Assembly: GCA_032158295.1 (NCBI GenBank)
Contig: CM063250.1
Location: 503,501 to 567,500 of the forward strand
Length of the DNA stretch: 64,000 bases
Reading direction: 5' to 3'
DNA from: Pycnopodia helianthoides
Lineage: Eukaryota; Echinodermata; Asteroidea; Forcipulatida; Asteriidae
The position numbers and the translations under genes are program-made. Below are positions 38,241-49,520 of this stretch, piece after piece. Every line of letters starts with the position of its first letter. The first letter of the stretch is position 1. A model generated the notes under the pieces. It was not told where the DNA came from. It ran no database searches and saw only the letters and a list, made by a program, of their open reading frames with translations.

Positions 38241-38387
38241 CTCGTTGAGCTCTACTTGTACTACCCCTTCCTTGGGTTTGTTGTTGACTAACTGCTGAGT
38301 AGCCTTGGCTTTCATCTTCTTCTTTTCCCGACGTAAGAGATGACCCAGTGCCGACGAATGCGTCGTGCTGCCCGTCACTTGATTCAT
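38241..38387 (-). CDS. First coding exon of an unidentified gene
   Basis: Seen directly: on the minus strand an ATG at 38387 opens 49 codons (start MNQVTGSTTH, then the basic stretch LLRREKKKMKAKATQQ, ending VQVELNE) and stops exactly at a consensus donor GAG|GTAAGT (intron bases 38240-38235, phase 0). Upstream, a pyrimidine-rich tract ending TTTTTCAACAG puts an acceptor at 38444-38445, so the exon is 38241-38443 with 56 bases of 5' UTR. This predicts at least one upstream non-coding exon and more exons at lower coordinates. The lysine/arginine cluster could be a nuclear-localisation or membrane-proximal segment. I do not recognise the family. There is no signal peptide. The frame would continue into the intron (VSPLSQF...) before a stop, which is read-through and not protein. 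Confidence 0.55.
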
Positions 38388-38443
38388 GATGACCGCTGCT
38401 TAATATTATACTCCCTTGGAAGATGCGCTGATTTTATTTTTTT
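38388..38443 (-). other. 5' UTR part of the 38.2-kb exon
   Basis: Lies between the inferred acceptor (AG at 38445-38444) and the ATG. It is A-rich, with no upstream ATG in it. The exon start rests only on the splice-site match. Confidence 0.4.
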
Positions 38444-38589
38444 CTGTTGAAAAACAAAAAAATGAAGTCAAGTCATTGAAACCTGACTTAGCCACTTGGG
38501 GCATGTTGACGACATTGCATTCATATTAAGTAGTCCAAGTGGTTTGGGCAAAGGTCACAATACTAGTAAAAAGCGTCAATTTAGCAATC

Positions 38590-38665
38590 GATGAGATAGC
38601 TCAGCTGGTGACATTTAGGCGTATGGTAGACTTTATTTCATGAACAGGGTCCGGTTCAGTAATTT
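38590..38665 (+). mobile_element. Possible degraded tRNA-like SINE head
   Basis: TAGCTCAGCTGG at 38596 fits the pol III A-box consensus exactly. A poor B-box-like GGGTCCGGTTCAGT follows about 50 nt later. The tRNA fold is not convincing. Confidence 0.3.
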
Positions 38666-39795
38666 AGAACTGTACAAAAATTGGAATCGTGACTACAGGT
38701 AAAAAGCTAAGTTGTCACGTGAGGTGTATTGCTCCTGATTGACAACTCTATAAATTTGGCCTGGATAGGGATTAGAGGGGATCAGAGGGGATCAGATCGG
38801 TCTCAGAGCCCACGGCTCAGAGCCTGAGACATAAATCTAAGTTTCTATTTTGGTTTTTATTTTGTCTCGAATCTCTATATTTATTTTTGTGCTCCGAATC
38901 CATTTCATTATTTGGGTTTTTTTTGGGGGGGGGTATTTTTTTTAATCATTTCTTGATTTTCTTTGATTTAAATGATTGTTCTGAATCTGTTTACTTCTCT
39001 TTCTTTTTCACCAAAAAGCAGGAAAATAAATGTTTAATTGAATTCAGTTGAAATGTAAGTAAGATTTCATGCGAGTCATCAATCAAGTCCTTCAAAAATC
39101 TACTGGTAGGAAAGATGTCCAACCCCGGCAATTCAACCTAATCTCAAACAATACTTTGTGTAATAATACAATGCTTTACTTTAACTTGCAGTACACTTTA
39201 CAAAATTATCGACATTCTCAATCCATGGCTCCGTATTGTACCAATGTAGACAAAAGAACGCAACCACTTAAGTTAGTTTTTTTTAGAACGGCAATTTTCA
39301 GCAATTTAGAAAATTCTTTCATGAGTAGAAACCTGTCAAAGGAAAATTATTAACAAGAATTGCAAAACATCACAATGGATAATAACCTTGAACTGATTGC
39401 TGCGTTTAACGACATATTCGTCATTTATTGCTATTTGATAATCAAGGGCATTTGCCTCTAAGAATTACAAAATTATGATTTCCCCAAATGCACTGAAATA
39501 TCTACGTATCCAATCTTCTTAGTCCCTGAGAGACTCAAGGCTGCACATTACAGAAACGCATAGATTAAACCAGATAAAATAGATATACTCTTTGCGTAAA
39601 TTGCAATTTAGAAATAATAAACCTTTAGTATTTGTCACACATTATTCATCAAATCGAATTTAATCGTTCCAGTTCAATGAAAGGTTCTGTTACTTTAAAC
39701 TTAAAACGGGATCTGTAACCATCTAGAAGGCTTGTCTGTCTAGTATAATGAAACTCAAGGAATCCTCAAAAGTGTCTTGCACTTTGACCCATGAC

Positions 39796-39965
39796 CTGAA
39801 GAGAAGATGTACGAGACACGTCAGTTGCAGATGTGGGACGCCCGATAAACCCCAATGGAGAAAACCCACGCAATCAGGTAGGGACTGGAAACCCAAGGCT
39901 TGCAAGGCTCTGGTCCGAGGCGAGCTTCGAACCGTGGTCCACAGAGGTGAAAGGCAGATAACAAA
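39796..39965 (-). mobile_element. SINE-like repeat fragment
   Basis: On minus it reads GGTTCGAAGCTCGCC, then GGGTTTCCAGTCCCTACC, TGATTGCGTGGG and TTTTCTCC. This order resembles the conserved central part of widespread metazoan SINE families. The tRNA head is not clear, and the plus ORF 39748-39993 across it is spurious. Confidence 0.45.
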
Positions 39966-40566
39966 CTGCTTAAACCTGAATGCCAAAGTTTAGACTATTA
40001 ACAATCCTCCAGGGAATTATTTCCTTCTGAAACTAGCATTTGAAGACCTTTCCCCACAAATTCATGTTGCTAAGTTATTTCGATTGCAGCAACCGAAATA
40101 AAGATAAAACACAGACAATTTTTCATTGTTTCATGAAAACGAAACTAAGTTTGTGGATGAAATTTTCACAAGTCGTTCATCTGGGTTTTCATTAAAAAGG
40201 ATGAGATGGAATTTTCTCTTCTAAAAACCAATGATACAATGTCCCTTTAAAGGATAGTGGGATGAGTTGTCACTGTCATCATCTGCTGGAGCCATCAAAT
40301 TAAAGAATGGAAAAACTAGATAATTTGCATTGTTTCTTTTCCATTCCATGTTACATTACAGGATTAGTTGCAAACGATATTGATCCATGACAGGGAAATG
40401 TCATTCTTAATGTCAATAGAGATTAACACCTTTGGAAAAATATTTAAATGGCTGCACATTATATGAATCGAGAGATTATGTTTGCATTAGGAAATAATTC
40501 CCTGAACTATTCTGAGTCCCTTCTGAGTTTATTTGCTACAGTTTTGAGGACTATTTTCTTTCAATT

Positions 40567-40588
40567 TTTCACAAATGCATTTGTGAAA
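40567..40588. repeat. 22-bp perfect palindrome
   Basis: TTTCACAAATG followed immediately by its reverse complement CATTTGTGAAA, with no spacer. It includes an ATGCAT centre. Confidence 0.9.
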
Positions 40589-40892
40589 CACCTACATTTT
40601 CGACCAAGAACTATAGCTGCATCATCCCATTATCTTTTTTAATGTAAAAACAGAAAGCTGCTGAAAAAATCAAATTCAAATTCAATTATAATGAGAAGCC
40701 CCCCACCCCACCCCAACACACACATAAACAAGTATTGAAGACTTCTCTTTGTTATCCCATTGTTTGTACTTGTCTGGCTGTTTATCTTTTCTTTCTGTTG
40801 CCTTTGTTCTCCTTGTTTTTCTTTGTTCATTTACTTTATCATCATTACTGATTATGGTGAAAAACTCTTGGTAAGCCGTATCATCTGTATTG

Positions 40893-40912
40893 GTGTGTGT
40901 GTGTGTGTGTGT
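40893..40912. repeat. (GT)n microsatellite
   Basis: Ten uninterrupted GT dinucleotides. Confidence 0.95.
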
Positions 40913-42214
40913 TTATGTTCTAAATTAAAAATGGAAGGACAAAATTCCACTGAATTAACCGTAATACCATGACCCTTAAACTTCTCACTTGCAACAGAAA
41001 ATAATCTGGTATAAATGCCGAGAGGCCATGATGGTGTGCCCCGACCAGTTGTTTGACTGTGATGGTAAATAATCAATCCGCGGGACTACGTCCGACCACG
41101 GAACATCTGACCTCTGCTAGCACGAAAGATCGTAGCTTCTCGGGGAGTCAACCAAACATTCTTCTTTCAATCGATAGTTCAATCATTTTGGTAAAGTATA
41201 GCTAACGAATTTCTGCTATTGAAAGAGACATGTGATACGCATGGTTACAGAGACTACGTGTGGCAGGTAGGCTTGAGCTCTGATGAAAGGGCTTGTCATT
41301 TTATCTTTTTGAAACGAGACTACAAAAGATTTATCGGTCGAACTGTATTCCGCTATTTTTAGTTTGAGTGTTCGGTGGTGGCACCCAACCGCTTCCCTGA
41401 ACGTATTCAGAAATTTAAGTTCAAGGAAATAAATCTATGTTACCACCTCCAAAGAAAAATACTTATTGTATCACGTCTATGAAGGGATTGTTCTTCTTAA
41501 GATAAAAATGTGATCATGCTGTGACTGTCTTTAAACTCAGTTCAATTAAATATTTCATTCATCTGGTGTGAAAAATGTATTTAAAATGCGTACAAACATT
41601 CATACAACTTACCATTTAAATCATTAACAATTTGAATATTTAAGGGGAAAAAAAAAAATGCAAAAACCTAAAGAAAAAAATATATAAAACAGCCTTTGTA
41701 TACAGTACCACAACAGAACTTACATCTAAAATGAAGTATGTTGAAAAAAGGAAATGGTACCCTATCCTAAATGAGTAGTCAATCATTTCTTTTACAAAAC
41801 AGAAACAGACTACGATATCTCCCAGTCTCGGTCTGGATACATTGATTTGATAGAGAGGGGAAAAAAGCAACAATGGCTGAACCCGATAGATGACTCATCT
41901 CTAAAGCCACTAACACAGACTGATCAAAAATAATTAAAATAGACACTTAATCAAAGACTGCAGGACATGATATCAATAACAATCCTGGCTATGCCTACAC
42001 CAAGCGGAACAATCTTTGGTTAATATCAGAAATACACCAAACTGAAATTGAAACACAGACGTTTAAACTTAATTGACTAAGTGCGAATGACTGAAGTTTA
42101 TAGACACAGCTCAAAGATTCGAAGGGATATGCGAGGGAAAATGATAAAAACAAATGTTATTTAGCCTCATTGATCCGCTGGAATATCCTCACGTGACCTA
42201 AAAGACGGGTCCAA

Positions 42215-42350
42215 TTTCATAGAGCTGTTAAGCAGAAAATATTGCTTGACAACAAATTAGCGGGGTACCTGTCACAACATTGTTAACAGAGCATTTTGGC
42301 TGGTATCTCGTTTCTGCTAAGCAACGTTTTTCTATGCTTAGCAGCTTTAA
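42215..42350. mobile_element. Fold-back element, best copy
   Basis: Begins TTTCATAGAGCTGTTAAGCA and ends TATGCTTAGCAGCTTTAA. AGCTGTTAAGCAGAAAATA at the left pairs with TTTTTCTATGCTTAGCAGCT at the right. Inner arms (TTAGCGGGGTACC versus GGCTGGTATCTCG) are also inverted. It is about 135 bp with no coding content, like a MITE or fold-back element. Confidence 0.7.
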
Positions 42351-43412
42351 CGACATGTGGAACCAGTGCCCAATTTCTCAAGGCTGTTTATAATATGCTT
42401 TTTATTACTTTTATGTTGAGAATTTTTACAAATCCACGCAAAAACATGAGACTGCATTTGGTGCTCCATATGGGGCTAGTGTCTTTATTTGTGTGCTTGG
42501 AATCTCGGGAATTCTTAAGAATTCGTTTCTGTACAAGAGATTAATGAGAACATTAGGGGATTCCCTCTGCCCCATAAGGACAAAATATAGTCTGATCCTC
42601 TTCGTAAAACTATATACATGACTCATTACTGGTGTCAGGAACACGGACAACAAGGGCTACTTTAACAGTCAAATCAAATGCCTACAAATGCATGCCGCAA
42701 AAGACATGTTGTCTGTGAAGGAAGGTCTGGGATTTCCAAATGCACCTCTGAGCCGTGTAAAAGGAAGTCTACCTGTACCTAATCCAATCCGGATTTACAA
42801 AAGATCGCAGAATAATCCATACAAATCTCTTATAATGAACGGGGGGAATTGGGATGGCATTCTTAAACCACCAGCCTGCTCTAAAAGCAAACAGTCCGAA
42901 TGTTACTGATAATGTTTTTCCTGCTCCAGTCAAACTATGGTCTTAAATGAAGTGGAGTCACGGCATTTTGATGTTCTTATGTATAACTGTGTGCCGTTGT
43001 AAACACAATTCATTCCCTGCGGAGGGTCCAGATTGCTCCCGCATTTAGTTTTTCTTCTGCGGATGCAACATAATTTAAATTGGTAATTTTCTTCTAAGGT
43101 GGCATGATACTCAGTGAATGTTATATAGATTTGCCCTTCGGGCAATACATTTATTGAGTCATGACATGTATTTTTTTCTTCTTCATTTCTTCCGTGAGCA
43201 ATAGGCAACTCCCTGATGGGTACCCGACTTTCCTCTCAATGTATTTTCAAGATTATTTTGTTTTGTCTGTCAATTCGATATTTACCGTGACAGAAAAAGA
43301 CGAAAGAATGATAGACGAACACCTACAATGATACCACACGTAAAACCACGTGGCTCTTCCGAGTTTCAATATTTTCTTAAAGTTGAGATGCAGAAAAGAG
43401 TCAAAACCCTTG

Positions 43413-43536
43413 CGAAACCGTGGAGCTCAAGTATTTTTCGAAACCCGAAACCAAAAAGATACTTTTTCAAAAACCGTAAAGCTCAAATACTTTTCAAAAA
43501 CCGTAAAACTCAAATACTTGTTTCGAAACCGAAAAA
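43413..43536. repeat. 27-29 bp tandem repeat, 4 copies
   Basis: Units read AAAAACCGTAAAGCTCAAAT then ACTTTTC with minor changes. The 27-bp copies keep phase, so plus frames 43328-43576 and 43350-43610 show repeated FKNRK/FSKTVKLKY. These are repeat translations only. Confidence 0.85.
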
Positions 43537-44990
43537 TCGTGCCGAGTATAGACAAATGCTTTTTGGAATACTATAGGTTCATAACCATTTCGGTCACTTC
43601 GAGCTGCTAAGCACAGCTCGAATTACTGAAGAGCAATTCGACCTTGTTCAGGACACAGATCAAAGCCCATCAAAATATACAGTTTAAAAATAATAAAGTA
43701 CCTCGGTCGCCGATGGACTATAACTCATCAACGAAGCTCACACTTACATGTCCTTGCGTGTTTCATCACAGTATTCCAAACGAATGAACACATGAACTTT
43801 AACTCTACATAGGTAATTTGGTTCCTACTAGAAGGCTATTGTGTGGCCCCAACAGAGGGTTTCTTTTTACAGGAGACAAGAAACCCTTGCAACCGTGTCA
43901 TAGGCAGCGATATCACCTTACACACTTACCTCCTCTCATGTCTGTATAAAAGGCAATGAAGTATACAGCGTCTTGCCAATATGCTCCTCCTTTACCAGTA
44001 TCATCTTCATTTATCATGGCAGCATCCTTTCTAAGCTCGGAGCGCAGAGACACTCAAGTGTCAAGCTGGGACAATATCGGGATGCATGGTGACGCCGTAG
44101 GTGCAAAACCCCACCGGTGAAACAGAATACAAATCTCGGGCATTTATGTATATGGTGAGACGGCGTGTTAAATTATAGTTCTTTCTTATTCCTTTCTCGA
44201 CTGACATGAACTTCATTGAAATGATCTTCCCGACCGTGGCGCTGCAAGGCCAACGTGGTTTAAACCAAAAAAATCAAGCCAAGCAGAAAGCATATACCCT
44301 CAGAGAAGATTACTGGCACCTAGTATTGAGAAAAACAGTTTGTCTTTGCAGTGTAATGTATATTTTGTTATGACAACAGATTCTGATGAAGTGTAAAAAA
44401 TCATGTAGAATTCCTGACCAATGGATTTAAGGAGATGCATGATGAAGATAAGATTTCTGGGTTTTTTATAATGTAAATATTACGTTAGAATATTTAAAAC
44501 TGATCTGTCAATATTTAAAATGGAGCTCAACAATTAGACAGAATACAACGTATAACGGTTTTATAGTTATTGTACACACTTGACATTCATAATTTTGTCA
44601 GAAAGAAGAGTTCTTGTAATGTTACACATTCAGTTTGGTACTTTACTCAAAGATGGGGGAATTTAGTTGAAAACCATCATCGGTGGGATGAGATTTTGTT
44701 TATTTGAGAATTTTATAACATTAATGTTTTGTTTCAAAACAAGGGTTTTATTTTATGCTCCAGACGTAAGTCTTATCATGCTATACTTCCAATTGTATTA
44801 TCTCCATACAGTAAAACTGTCCAGTAATGACTTTGAAAGTGAAACTACGAATGCTGACAAAATTGCTCAATATACTTAAAGGTGCACATTTAAAACTACT
44901 TTACCTCAACAATCTGAAACATTTATAACCTTTGACCCAATCTATAGAACTTAATAGCAATCTCTTCAAACGATCATGATTACGATCAGC

Positions 44991-45165
44991 AGGACTCAAT
45001 TTCACAGAAAACATTGCAGTAAAAAGATTTCTGCTGAGCAAAATTTAGCAGGAAACAGTCAAAGACGGTGAGTGTGATATCATATTTTGGGTGGTAACCT
45101 TATTCTGAAAGCAACACAATTTTGTGCTTAGCTACTTTTTGTGCTTAAGCAGCTCTATGAAATAG
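44991..45165. mobile_element. Fold-back element copy
   Basis: Shares TTTCTGCTGAGC, ATTTAGCAGGAAACAGTC, GGGTGGTAACCTTATTCTG and the right terminus CTTAAGCAGCTCTATGAAAT with the 42.2-kb element. The arms are imperfect. Confidence 0.65.
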
Positions 45166-45625
45166 ATTTTCTTTTGGAACATCACATGTCACAACTAAAC
45201 TACGTGCGGCCCTTACCGCAAAATCATCATTAATTTATCATTTAATACAATAGTGCTATTTCAAATTACCCAAATCTCTGATTAATTCAAAAGTTAAGCC
45301 TATATTCTTCATAAAAAGTGGTTTCAAATCTTCCATTTAAAAAAGATTAATTTGTGCCAACCCCATTGCAATATTCAAGGCCGCCTTATACAAAATGCAT
45401 GGTCGGTTTTTGTAAACAAACTAAAGTAAATGTATATAGGCCGAGGTTTGTGACGTGTTTGTGTCGTCATTACTTGACCCTAAAGCGGCTCAACATTAAG
45501 AATTTTATCTATAAAGTTGTTACGGGAAAATGCAAAATGTCAGCACCTTTGAAAATTAACAGCATGATAATTTTTAGTACCATGATAGAAACACTTCTGT
45601 ACTTTTTGTTTGTAAATTCAAAATT

Positions 45626-45662
45626 TTGTTTTCGTAGGCTATGTAATAGCCTACGAAAACAA
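45626..45662. repeat. Perfect 17-bp hairpin, 3-nt loop
   Basis: TTGTTTTCGTAGGCTAT, loop GTA, then the exact reverse complement. Farther out, TTTGTAAAT and ATTTACAAA also pair, giving an imperfect outer stem. The tight loop argues against a microRNA and suggests a fold-back event. Confidence 0.9.
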
Positions 45663-46624
45663 ATTAATATTTACAAATAAGGCTTGAATCTTACAAATTA
45701 TGATAAAAGTTCCTCTTGCATCGTGCGACGATAGAAATACATTTGAATTAAAGACGCTTTCTTGAAGATACAACCATTTTGAGTCCAAGATTTTAAAATG
45801 ATCGCTGTCTTGGAAGTCTTAAATTCGGAAACATTTCTCCTTTTTTCACCTCACTCACAGACCTGAAAAACCTTTACTTTGTCATGTGTATAATGAGTAT
45901 GTTATTTGCAATGAGAATATTCATTAGGACTACGAGTGTGCTTAGAATTGCATATCATCTTGTTAACACATTTTATTGTCAATTGAGAAACAATTGGGAC
46001 AAACTTATGGGACAAACCGTGCATTATTTTAATTAGCCTCAATCTGCATGTAAAATAAAACCACCAGCGTAAAAACTGGTTATACTTCTGCGGGTTATTT
46101 GCATGGCAAAGGCAAGCAGATTGGATTTACATAACTAAAATAAAAACTGATGCACATCTTAACGCCATGGTTAAAACTGCAAGTAATGATTCGACTTTTT
46201 TTTTTTTTTTCGTGCTTGACAATTTAATTTTAGACAAAAAACTGTCTGTAATAAACATGATAATCTCGATTTTAAAACGTCACAAAATAATGGCTCTTCA
46301 TTTTGACGTTTCTATATATAGGGCAAGGGCCTTCAGCATGTTTTGCCCCGTTTAACATAATAGTGAATTGTAATAATACATGTATAACTTTCAGCAGAAC
46401 CTCTGTCTGCCAAGATCGAAATATTCTGACTTACCTTGGAAATATAAAAGGAGTTAAAGAGATGCTACAGCAGTTTAGTTCTAGAAAAAAGCTTCAAAAA
46501 TGCTATCATTTTTGTTAAAGGGGGGTCGGCGTAGGTATACCTTGCACTGTAACACACAGGTATTTCATCTTTCCTTCTGCACAAAAGTGGTTTGTTCTTC
46601 TTTGTTAGTAAATATAATTAGCTG

Positions 46625-46805
46625 TTGCAAACTGCTTACCAACCAAAAGGACCCATGGTATGATAAATGCAAAACATTGTTAATGTCCTCACGTTTGGAC
46701 CCCTCCAGAGTCTTTCTCAAAGGCTAAAATGACAGCACACCTGGTATAATGGTCGTATGTTGCGTTGTCAATATCCCTTTGAGAAATACTCTGCTAGGAT
46801 CGAAA
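46625..46805. repeat. Dispersed repeat, copy 1
   Basis: Shares TTGCAAACTGCTTACCAACC, AAAAGGACCCATGGTAT, AGAGTCTTTC and ACTCTGCTAGG in the same order with 50569-50688. It is longer by about 60 bp near the right end. Confidence 0.75.
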
Positions 46806-47150
46806 TGTGAGACCATGAACAATTTGTTTGTATTTGATACTCAATTCTGTATCTTTCGTTTTGCCACAGGAGGAAAAGGGACACGGAAAGGTATGGATTA
46901 TTTTACATGGCATACTTTGTAGCATATGGTTAATTCAGACACGCTTTGAAATGGGAATCTATCAACAAATACAAAATGAGGGATTTACATGCAACTTTGG
47001 TATACGGTTCAAACTAAACAAGGAGGTTGACAGGTTTGCTTAAATAAATAACAACCAAAACCACGAGAGACAGGGATTCGTTTGCCCTTAAACGGCGTAA
47101 GATTGTAAGGCTCCATTCCTCAGTGGGGGAAAACAACAGAGCTCCTCAGG

Positions 47151-47268
47151 TAGGAATCAAACCATCGACCTTTCACATTCTAGAACAGATGTTTTTACCG
47201 CTATAATGGCCTTGCAATGCAAGCATACCCGGTGCCACGAGACCATCTGGACTACTGTGATTAGCAGC
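47151..47268 (-). mobile_element. tRNA-like SINE, copy 1
   Basis: On minus: TATAGCGGTAAAAAC (A-box-like), then GGTCGATGGTTTGATTCC (B-box-like) about 35 nt later. It is preceded by GCAAGCATACCC in plus orientation. It is a direct repeat of the next copy. Confidence 0.5.
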
Positions 47269-47327
47269 ACCTTTTTACCAAAATGTATTACGATAACTGT
47301 ATGTAATATCTATAGTCGCTGCTAATT

Positions 47328-47438
47328 TAGGAATGGAACCATCGACCCCTTGCATTCTAAAGCAGTTGTCTTAACCACTATATAAAGCCAGTGCAAGCAT
47401 GCCCAGTGACAACAGGCCACCTCGACTATAATTAGCAG
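47328..47438 (-). mobile_element. tRNA-like SINE, copy 2
   Basis: On minus: TATAGTGGTTAAGACAACTG (good A box), then GGGTCGATGGTTCCATTCC (B-box-like). It shares the outer GCAAGCAT.CCC.GTG and ATTAGCAG blocks with copy 1, 60 bp away. The two copies are well diverged. Confidence 0.55.
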
Positions 47439-48311
47439 GAGTTATTTCATGATTGTTCTTGGTCAGTTGGTGGTAATTTTAGAACACATTAATTTGTAGT
47501 CATCATTTGTGGCTGATAGTTTATTTAATTGATGCAATAATGACAATTAAGGGCTATCCTATGAAATCTTTCAACTTGAAGTATTTTTGTTTAACTTGGG
47601 ATGAAAGTCATATTCCAAAAATCAACTGCTTGGAATCAAGTTCCCCCATCCCAACCAACAACTAACGAGTCTACGTCGTGAAAAGGTCTGGCCCTTAATC
47701 ACCATTTTAACTCCTCACTGTACAACCGCCACTTTGATATCGACTTTCAATTAATGAACCTCACATTAATTAGCCCGTTTAACAATTAAATAATATTGAC
47801 CTATCTACACGGGTCATTCACACACAAAAAAACAGCGTGTAAGCTACAATGGTTTGGTAAAGAAAGTCGCAATAGCTCCCAAGGCGGTTTGGTCTACAGG
47901 AAAGGTGTTTGCTTACTGATGGTATAATAGACATGACAAGTGCATGACAATAATGCATGATGAAAAACAAAAACCACACACACAAAGTGCATGGCAATAA
48001 TACTAAGTAATTATAGAGTAGAAGAGATCTGGTTTTGACATATTCTAAACAAACTGTCGGTTACAATCAAAACTAAATGAAATCGATATTGTTCATAACA
48101 CGCTCATTGTGTTACCGGCGTAAATCGTTTATTATTATAAACTATAGCGTTCAGTGCACTTTGGCTATAAAAATTATATGCAATCAGGAACCTTGTGAAA
48201 TATTCCGTTATGCAACTGCGCTGGACGAAGACATCCCAAGCAACTAGTATAAAGGGTTTTATATGTGCGTTATCCTAATATTATTAAACAACTCTGAATA
48301 AATTACCTTGT

Positions 48312-48452
48312 AATTAAGCTGTTAGCAGAAAGTAGTGCTTCTATAGTTAAACTTAGCAGAGAACCAGTTATAATCTATATCCATTACATTTTATTTTCGC
48401 TGGTAACCTGTCTCTGCTAAGCAAGATATTTCTGCTCTTATAGCAGCTCCAT
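48312..48452. mobile_element. Fold-back element copy
   Basis: AAGCTGTTAGCAGAAAGTAG at the left and CTGCTCTTATAGCAGCTCCATGG at the right pair in part. The internal GGTAACCTGTCTCTGCTAAGC matches the family. Confidence 0.65.
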
Positions 48453-48919
48453 GGTGTCTCAGTTGTGTGTTTAAACAGAAAACAGTTTGGCATGAGTTGA
48501 AACAACGTGAACATTCATGGCTTGTAACGGGCACTACCATTAAGTCTGTGTAACATAAACACATGGCTGGTAACCCAATTCCGTTAAGTCTGTGCTGAGG
48601 AATGTTGAGTGCTTCACAGAGGCAAAGCTTAACAATTCATTTTTAACCTATGGTCATTGTATGTGTGGGCTGTGCACCTGAATTACTGCAATTTAGATTG
48701 ACATTTCACTCATAAAAGTGCCCTTTACTAAAACAAAAAAATTCTTGCCCTGACGAGGACCATGGTCAACATCTAGGACTTCGGTACTCTGTTGTAATCC
48801 ATTTCTCATATAAGATACCTTCTATATACCAAGGGTTGCTTCAAATAAAAAACAATGATACATCACAGATTAAAGTACTTATGTACGGATGGTAAGTCAG
48901 GTATAAAAGCATCGTGCCG

Positions 48920-48960
48920 AAAAGGTTCCTGGCTCAGTGGTATCAACTCCGTCTACGCGA
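48920..48960 (+). other. A-box-like tRNA fragment
   Basis: TGGCTCAGTGGTATCAACTC resembles the D arm of a tRNA and the pol III A box. No B box follows, so it is at best a truncated SINE or tRNA relic. Confidence 0.25.
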
Positions 48961-49322
48961 GACAATCAATGAACTTACTGACAACTCATCTTGTTATAAT
49001 AATTTGTCTTATGGTTGACTAATCATTATTTATTTTTCAAAAACACACCTATAGGCAAACGAGTGCTGTATATGTGATAATGTTTATACTAAACGACTGG
49101 TTCATGAACTCATCTTTATTATCAGCCAGAGCAAATCGATCATGCTTAAGCAAAATCGGACATGGTGTAAACACTTATTCTATTGATAGGAACCATCCGT
49201 CACGTTTTATTTTCTATAGAGAACCTGTTGATTCAGATGTGTTATATTGAACACCACTTAGTAATACCAGTACATGAGTATCTAGACTTGATTCCAAGTC
49301 TAGTCGTGGCTTCTCGTCTGCC

Positions 49323-49358
49323 TGTAGACAATACCTGCCTGATAGACAATACCTGTCC
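49323..49358. repeat. 17-bp tandem duplication
   Basis: TAGACAATACCTGCCTG is followed by TAGACAATACCTGTCCT. Confidence 0.8.
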
Positions 49359-49420
49359 TTTGTAGTTTTACAGAGTAACGTTCTGTTCTCCGTAAATTTA
49401 AGTTTCTGAATGAACATATC

Positions 49421-49520
49421 TGGGTCTATTTCACAAACAGCTAGGCGAAAAATCTAAGCACAGAAGAATACAGTTAGCAGAAATAAGTTATCAGCTAAAG
49501 TGTTAAGTGTGATACTTCAA
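49421..49520. mobile_element. Half copy of the fold-back family
   Basis: TATTTCACAAACAGCTAGGC, TTAGCAGAAATAAGTTATCAG and AGCTAAAGTGTTAAGTG resemble the left arm of the 42.2-kb element. No right arm is visible. Confidence 0.45.

Larger units (their letters stand above)
38666..41640. other. Non-coding with simple repeats and a SINE piece
   Basis: Contains a T/G run near 38920-38950, the SINE piece at 39.8 kb, a 22-bp palindrome (40567-40588) and a GT repeat (40893-40912). No exon was recognised, although the upstream exon(s) of the minus-strand gene at 38.2 kb should lie in this direction. Confidence 0.45.
45166..48311. other. Unique non-coding with dispersed repeats
   Basis: Includes the hairpin at 45626-45662, a possible conserved element at 45890-46110, copy 1 of a dispersed repeat (46625-46805) and two SINE-like copies (47151-47438). 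No gene is supported. Confidence 0.45.
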
